DNA of 26,520 nt, taken from the IMG/VR virus record IMGVR_UViG_3300028925_000911, positions 1 to 26,520 of that record. The stretch is one strand, 5' to 3'. Of the stretch, positions 22,063 through 26,520 are shown in pieces. A program made the position numbers and the translations under genes. Positions within the stretch are counted from its first letter, which is position 1, and the number at the start of each line of letters is the position of its first letter. This DNA comes from a virus. The notes beneath the pieces were generated by a model. The model did not search any database. It saw only the letters and a list, made by a program, of their open reading frames with translations, and was not told where the DNA came from.

Positions 22063-22272
22063 GTGGGAAGTCATCTGACAGACGTTGAACTAGGAAAGAT
22101 GATTCAAGCTGTGGATCAGCTTAGCACTGAGGTAGATAGACTTTCTGTTAGACTTGATCAGCTTGAGAGTCAGCTAGACAAAGGTAAAGGAGTTCTTCTA
22201 GGAGTTTTTCTGGTAGCCTCTGGTATAGGAGCCGCAATGTCTGCTATTATACAGAAAGTATTCACGTCTTAA
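22063..22272 (+). CDS. Holin-like protein (XhlA-type topology)
   Basis: This 69-residue protein has an N-terminal amphipathic coiled coil ('AVDQLSTEVDRLSVRLDQL') and then one C-terminal transmembrane segment at about 43-66 ('GVLLGVFLVASGIGAAMSAI') with glycine-zipper spacing. This topology fits XhlA/haemolysin-type or class III-like holins, which permeabilise the inner membrane at lysis. The GTG start lies one base after the lipoprotein stop, so the two are probably co-translated and may form a lysis or envelope cassette. The lysozyme gene is 16 kb upstream. A second TM-protein at 13584 competes for the holin role. Confidence 0.65.
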   Translation: MGSHLTDVELGKMIQAVDQLSTEVDRLSVRLDQLESQLDKGKGVLLGVFLVASGIGAAMSAIIQKVFTS

Positions 22273-22289
22273 ACCAAGGAATTAAATAG

Positions 22290-23165
22290 ATGTCATCATT
22301 TACAACTAGAATACGGTTAGAAAAACAAGGAGAGGGAGAGAACCCTAACTCTTGGGGTAGAGTCTTGAATCAAAACGTCATTGATTTAGTTGATGATGCG
22401 GTAGCTGCCTATACTACTATAACTGTTTCTTCTGTGGACGTTACACTTACAAATTCAGACGGTGTTGCTGACCAAGCCAGGAGCGCCTTTATTGAACTAA
22501 AAGGAGCTTTGACAGGCAATGTTAATATTGTTATACCTCAAAAGTCTAAAGGATACTTTATTAGAAATAAAACAACTCGTGCAGCCGCTGAAGTTACAAA
22601 AATTAAAACACTGGCAGGCGCAGGCGCAACTGTGGGGGTCAGTGCAAACGGATTGTTTGTTTGTGACGGGGTGTCTGTTCATCAGTCCAATGCAGTTGGC
22701 CTTAACCTAGGCACTGCAGCTGAATTAGACTTTGGAACTGCAGATTCTAATCTTATACCTGTCTCCACTGCTGATATTAGATTTGTCAGAGCCTCTGTTG
22801 CTAGTGCAATTACTGCTGCTAAAACATTCACTGCCCCTGTTGTTACCCCTGTTGTCTCCCTGACAGACGCTGCCTCTGTTGCTGTTAATATGGCCCTTGG
22901 TAATAACTTTGCACTGACGTTGGCTGGGAATAGAACACTAGGCGCTCCTGCAGGTGTAACACCGGGACAGACAGGCCACATATATCTTGTTCAGGATGGT
23001 ACCGGGAGTAGAACACTTTCTTTTGCCACTGCCTATACCTTTATAAGCGGAACTGCTCCTACACTTAGTACAGGGGCTAACGCAGTTGACCTTCTTGTTT
23101 ATAACGCTAAAACCACCACTGCTCTTTCAACCATTGTTGTTAAAGCTTTCTCCACTGCTACTTAG
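22290..23165 (+). CDS. Fibre-like/tail protein sharing a C-terminal domain with the 431-residue fibre
   Basis: The 291-residue protein opens with 'TRIRLEKQGEGENPNSWG' and 'LNQNVIDLVDDAVAAYTTIT', the typical N-terminus of phage tail-fibre or tail-spike adaptor proteins. Beta strands follow ('SAFIELKGALTGNVNIVIP', 'KGYFIRNKT'). Residues about 190-288 ('NFALTLAGNRTLGAP', 'IYLVQDGTGSRTLSF', 'TAPTLSTGANAVD') clearly resemble the last 100 residues of the protein at 15467. It probably attaches to the tail and presents the shared domain to the host surface or to the fibre. AAGGAA precedes the ATG. Confidence 0.78.
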   Translation: MSSFTTRIRLEKQGEGENPNSWGRVLNQNVIDLVDDAVAAYTTITVSSVDVTLTNSDGVADQARSAFIELKGALTGNVNIVIPQKSKGYFIRNKTTRAAAEVTKIKTLAGAGATVGVSANGLFVCDGVSVHQSNAVGLNLGTAAELDFGTADSNLIPVSTADIRFVRASVASAITAAKTFTAPVVTPVVSLTDAASVAVNMALGNNFALTLAGNRTLGAPAGVTPGQTGHIYLVQDGTGSRTLSFATAYTFISGTAPTLSTGANAVDLLVYNAKTTTALSTIVVKAFSTAT

Positions 23166-23176
23166 AGGAACTGGAT

Positions 23177-25276
23177 TTGTCTACAGAGTCACAAACAAAA
23201 CAACTTAACTTTAGACCAGGAATACACAGGGAGTCTACGCAGTATGCGGAGCAGGGTTCTTGGTATGACGGGAATAGAGTTAGGTTCAGAGATAAAAGAC
23301 CAGAGAATATTAGAGGATGGGAAGTTAAAACTTCTGGAACTCTGGTAGGAACTGGTAGGGATATTATTACGTGGCAGGATAACATAACGCAGAAGCATCT
23401 TGCCGCTGGGACAGAAAAGTTTCTTTATGAGTATGACAACGGAGTAACTAATAATATAACTCCGGTGAGAGAATCTGTTAATCTTACAAATGCTTTTGGA
23501 ACCACTCTTAACAGTGTAAGAGTTTGCGTATCAGATACAGCACACGGTCTTACCACTGGTGACTTTGCAGTGTTTACCTCTTCCTCTGTTCCCACTAACT
23601 ATACATTTAATAATATGTTCTCTGTCAGTGTTATCAGTGCCAACAGGTATGCTTTTGATAATACTGTCTCAGCGGCTTCTAACCAGAGTGCAAAAGGACA
23701 TGCCACAGCTAAGTACCTGTTACCTGTTGGAACTTCCGTTGGAATAACAGGTACAGGGTACGGGGCAGCTGCTTATAATGCAGAAGTCTTTACCTCTGTG
23801 GTACTGACCAGTGTCATAAACGTGGTGGCAGCTTGTATAGCTGTCAGTGTTAATAGTAATTCTCACGGTCTAGAAGTTAATGACTTTGTTTACTTCCCAA
23901 CTGCTAATACAATTGGTGGTAATATCCTACTTACTGATACAGCTTTTGGAGGACCTATCTTTCAGGTTCTCTCTGTTACAGATGTTAATAACTTTAGATT
24001 TAACTCTGCTGTCTCTGCTGTGGCCACCAGTACAGGAGCGGGACTGGCAGTGGCGCAGTTCCTTGTAGATGTCAGTACCACTGCAGGGTTTAGAACATGG
24101 GACTCTCCTGCTGTCTCCTCTGGTATTACCTTTGAAGCAGCTAACTGGCAGCTGGATACCTTTGGTGAAATACTACTGGCCAATAAAAGAGGGAAGGGTC
24201 TCTTCCAGTGGTTTCCAACTTTAGGAGGAGACGTAAGAGCAGTTGCTGTTACCAATGCTCCTGTGAGTGTTAATAGCTTTATTGTATCTCCTAATGACAG
24301 GCACGTCATTGCATTTGGTTGTTCTAATGCAGCAGGAGTAAAGGAACCTTTACTTGTCAGGTGGTCAGATCAAAATGATTATACTAATTGGACACCTTCT
24401 ATCAGTTCTACTGCGGGAGAAAACACACTCTCAGGTGGTACTACGATTATACAAGGCATCAGAAGCAGAAACCAAATTGCAGTTCTTACTGATCACGTTC
24501 TATATGGTATGCGCTTCACTGGTCCTCCTTTTATCTTCTCTTTCTCTGAGCTAGGCACAGGTTGTGGAGGCGTCAGTCAGCACGGTGGCATAGACATGGA
24601 CGGTATACCTGTCTGGATGGGCCACGATAACTTCTTTATGTTTGACGGTAGAGTAAGAAGACTTGACTGCACAGTGAGAAGACATGTTTTTAGTGATATT
24701 AACACAGATCAGTTGAGCAAAGTATACGCCGGGGTCAACTCAGAGTTTAAAGAAATTACGTGGCTCTACCCCTCTGCTGACTCCACAGAATGTAACAAGT
24801 ATGTGTCTTGGTCCATGGAGGAAAACTATTGGGTCTTTGGGGATGCCATATGGACTACTTGGGATGACAGAGATATCTATGATAATGTTGTCAATACTGG
24901 TACTTCTATAGGCGTCACCAGAATATATGATAATGAAGTTCCTGATGTCTTCACAGGTAAAGGATTAAAAATAGATTCGTTTATTGAAAGTGCAGACTTT
25001 GGAATAGGTGATGGTAATGATATGCTTTTTGTTGACAGATTAATTCCTGATGTTGAAATTAATAATGGACAGCTTTCTTTTACCATTCAAACTAAAGAGT
25101 TTCCCAACGGTGCTCTTAAAACAAAAGGACCTTTTACCCTAACTCAGAACACAGAGACGGTTAGGTTTAGGTCCAGGGGGAGACAGGCAAGAATTAAAGT
25201 GGAGAGCAACGCCACGGGCACAGAGTGGAGATATGGTGACCTTAGACTAGACATACAACCAGATGGTCTCAGGTAG
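23177..25276 (+). CDS. P22 gp10-like tail hub / stabilisation protein
   Basis: The 699-residue protein starts with TTG (AGAGGA upstream). It opens 'LNFRPGIHRESTQYAEQGSW' and 'YDGNRVRFRDKRPENIRGWE', as in phage stabilisation proteins and tail-tube-B-like hubs that assemble under the gp4-like connector. The body is beta-propeller-like ('WFPTLGGDVRAVAV', 'VLYGMRFTGPPFIFSF', 'VWMGHDNFFMFDGRVRRLDC', 'SKYAG'-like turns). Two inserted domains repeat a 'HGL..GDF' / 'HGLEVNDF' motif (about residues 122 and 230), a duplication. The C-terminus is a beta domain ('TVRFRSRGRQARIKVES'). It should seal the head and form the tail hub. 'MFVDRLIPDVE' is recalled from this family. Confidence 0.8.
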   Translation: MSTESQTKQLNFRPGIHRESTQYAEQGSWYDGNRVRFRDKRPENIRGWEVKTSGTLVGTGRDIITWQDNITQKHLAAGTEKFLYEYDNGVTNNITPVRESVNLTNAFGTTLNSVRVCVSDTAHGLTTGDFAVFTSSSVPTNYTFNNMFSVSVISANRYAFDNTVSAASNQSAKGHATAKYLLPVGTSVGITGTGYGAAAYNAEVFTSVVLTSVINVVAACIAVSVNSNSHGLEVNDFVYFPTANTIGGNILLTDTAFGGPIFQVLSVTDVNNFRFNSAVSAVATSTGAGLAVAQFLVDVSTTAGFRTWDSPAVSSGITFEAANWQLDTFGEILLANKRGKGLFQWFPTLGGDVRAVAVTNAPVSVNSFIVSPNDRHVIAFGCSNAAGVKEPLLVRWSDQNDYTNWTPSISSTAGENTLSGGTTIIQGIRSRNQIAVLTDHVLYGMRFTGPPFIFSFSELGTGCGGVSQHGGIDMDGIPVWMGHDNFFMFDGRVRRLDCTVRRHVFSDINTDQLSKVYAGVNSEFKEITWLYPSADSTECNKYVSWSMEENYWVFGDAIWTTWDDRDIYDNVVNTGTSIGVTRIYDNEVPDVFTGKGLKIDSFIESADFGIGDGNDMLFVDRLIPDVEINNGQLSFTIQTKEFPNGALKTKGPFTLTQNTETVRFRSRGRQARIKVESNATGTEWRYGDLRLDIQPDGLR

Positions 25277-25282
25277 GTAGTT

Positions 25283-25579
25283 ATGGCAGCAGTTTATCCC
25301 ACGCTACCTGATCTCTATTCTCTTACAGACGCTGAACTTATAAGTACTTATACAGAGATACGACAGTGGGCGGATTCTATCATCAATGAACTAGAGGGCA
25401 GAGACTTAGACAGTGCAAGAACAGGCGCACTAAGGGTTAATAGAACTGTATCCTCTGGTATTCTGGGCAGGCCAGGGGCAGGTGATATAGTCTATGAAAG
25501 AAAGACAGGTAAGTTCAGAGGCTTTGTAAGTGTTGCAGGCACCACCATTGGGTGGTCAGATTTTAATTCTTTTAGTTAA
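25283..25579 (+). CDS. 98-residue protein downstream of the tail hub gene, unknown
   Basis: It has an N-terminal helical part ('DLYSLTDAELISTYTEIRQW', 'ADSIINELEGRD') and a C-terminal beta part ('RPGAGDIVYERKTGKFRGFV', 'TTIGWSDFN'). Proteins of this length and style follow the gp10-like gene in several marine phages, by recollection. No enzyme motif or membrane segment is seen. A tail or internal virion role is likely by context. Confidence 0.7.
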   Translation: MAAVYPTLPDLYSLTDAELISTYTEIRQWADSIINELEGRDLDSARTGALRVNRTVSSGILGRPGAGDIVYERKTGKFRGFVSVAGTTIGWSDFNSFS

Positions 25580-25591
25580 CAGGGGAAAGTG

Positions 25592-26248
25592 ATGGGAAGA
25601 GGTAGTAATGGAGATCATACTTTGGGAAGCGCACTAGCTCACTTTGCAATGAAGACTCCTGAGTCTCAAGCAAAGTTAGCTTCTGGTTTTCCAAGTAATG
25701 CTCATGCTGATGTAAACAGACTTTTTGGAATAGCTCCCCCTTCTCAAGTACCTTTCTCCGGTGTTCCTTCTTCTACAACAGTTGTAACTGGTCAAGAAGA
25801 AGAAACTGAAGAAGGCAAAGATGACTCTGGACTTTCAGGAGTTCTTGGGTTTCAAAGTGGAGGAGCACTAGGTTCCCCGCAGGGACAGAACTCCATGGTT
25901 CTTCAGCCTATTATTGCTTCTCCTATTCCCACTGCTAGTCTAGGAGATAGGTTAGTTCCTCCTCCTTCTGAAGCACAGGCCCAGTCAGACTATGACTTTA
26001 CACTTAATACTCTTAAACCTTCTCCCATTTACCCCGGTGCAAACTTTGCCAATGTCATGCCAGGGGGTTATAATACACTAGGGAATATACAAGAAAATCA
26101 AGGGATGTCTCCCTATGACCAGAGCCAGAGGTCAATGGTCACGGGTACAACCACGGGGCAGCTTTCTCAGAACACAGCTAACCCAGGAAACCAGTCTATG
26201 CAGGGTGGTCTATCTTCTCTTAGTAACTCAATAGGAACATTCTCATAA
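25592..26248 (+). CDS. 218-residue Gln/Ser/Pro-rich protein, unknown
   Basis: ATG 25592 is preferred over the adjoining GTG 25589 because AGGGGAAA (25581-25588) is better spaced from it. The protein starts 'GRGSNGDHTLGSALAHFAMK', then becomes low complexity with Pro, Ser, Gln and Gly ('NPGNQSMQGGLSSLSNSIG'), including 'SPQGQNSMVLQPIIASPIPT'. No domain is recognised. The stop overlaps the next start (TAATG). It may be an internal or ejected virion protein, as the following gene appears to be; that is inference. Confidence 0.65.
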   Translation: MGRGSNGDHTLGSALAHFAMKTPESQAKLASGFPSNAHADVNRLFGIAPPSQVPFSGVPSSTTVVTGQEEETEEGKDDSGLSGVLGFQSGGALGSPQGQNSMVLQPIIASPIPTASLGDRLVPPPSEAQAQSDYDFTLNTLKPSPIYPGANFANVMPGGYNTLGNIQENQGMSPYDQSQRSMVTGTTTGQLSQNTANPGNQSMQGGLSSLSNSIGTFS

Positions 26249-26520
26249 TGAATAGTATGCAACAGCCAATGGCAAATCCAGCAATGCACGCAGAGGCTCT
26301 CAGCCGTATGGGCAGGGGTCCTGATACGCAGCTTATGCACGTTACTGATTCAGAAGTAAATGCACTGAACGGTCTTTCTGGTCTGGTCTTTAACGAGCCA
26401 CTGAGAACAAACCCAGAGACAGGTCTTCCAGAGGCTGGTTTGTTTAAACAACTTCTTCCCACCATCCTTGCCATAGGCGCTGCTACCTTCTTAGGACCCA
26501 TGGCTGCTCCTATGTTTGCT
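26248..26520 (+). CDS. Start of a probable internal virion/ejection protein (cut by window end)
   Basis: An ORF opens at ATG 26248, overlapping the upstream stop as TAATG, and stays open to the last base (91 codons visible). It reads 'RMGRGPDTQLMHVTDSEVNA', then 'NPETGLPEAGLFKQLLPTIL', then the hydrophobic 'AIGAATFLGPMAAPMFA'. I recall 'D..LMHV...EV.AL' plus 'NP.TGLPEAG....LLPT' followed by Gly/Ala-rich hydrophobic sequence from the N-terminus of large internal or ejection proteins of marine phages. The rest, and any enzyme domain, lies outside the window. Confidence 0.65.
   Translation, partial: MNSMQQPMANPAMHAEALSRMGRGPDTQLMHVTDSEVNALNGLSGLVFNEPLRTNPETGLPEAGLFKQLLPTILAIGAATFLGPMAAPMFA

Overview
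The window is a contiguous block of tailed double-stranded DNA phage (Caudoviricetes) genome covering packaging, head assembly, connector and tail/fibre functions. Every supported gene is on the + strand, tightly packed, often with stop/start overlaps (GTGA, TAATG, TGATG) and good Shine-Dalgarno sequences. GTG and TTG starts are common. The gene set points to a phage of an aquatic, probably marine, bacterium with a short-tailed (podovirus-like) architecture: P22 gp4-like and gp10-like connector/tail-hub candidates, lectin-rich fibres, a GroES-like co-chaperonin, many tiny Lys-rich proteins, and no tape-measure, sheath or tail-tube gene in view. The host and the marine origin are inferences from protein style. 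No integrase, tRNA, CRISPR array or insertion sequence was seen.

Layout. 1-248 is an AT-rich leader with a good sigma70-type promoter and two small hairpins. 249-4990 is the packaging module: small terminase, large terminase, a 51-residue basic protein and an 828-residue portal. 5004-6746 holds a GH24-type lysozyme with a long disordered N-terminus, two small proteins and GroES. 6809-9909 is the capsid module: probable scaffold, a 160-residue protein, a probable decoration protein and a Mu gpT-like major capsid protein, closed by a strong intrinsic terminator. 10012-10725 (probable beta-sandwich virion protein) sits alone between that terminator and a second one, with a promoter-like element just before the second. 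10817-15449 mixes connector candidates (217 and 229 residues) with a histone-H1-like Lys/Pro/Thr-rich protein and a string of very small genes, including a 39-residue, 7-cysteine, metallothionein-like ORF started by TTG. 15467-23165 is the host-recognition region: a repeat-bearing fibre, a 1440-residue multi-lectin fibre, a probable fibre assembly protein, a putative lipoprotein, a holin-like protein and a second fibre-like protein that shares a C-terminal domain with the first. 23177-26520 carries the gp10-like tail/stabilisation protein and three less clear genes, the last cut by the window end.

How it works together (inference): terminase and portal package DNA into heads built by the scaffold and major capsid protein, perhaps folded with help from the phage GroES. 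The connector proteins and the 699-residue protein close the head and form the short tail. The fibres bind the host surface, the lysozyme opens peptidoglycan at entry or lysis, and one or both single-TM proteins may be holins. The most unusual candidates are the Cys-rich mini-protein, the lipoprotein/holin-like pair beside the receptor-binding genes, and the cluster of tiny basic proteins sharing a Tyr-Asn-Lys motif.
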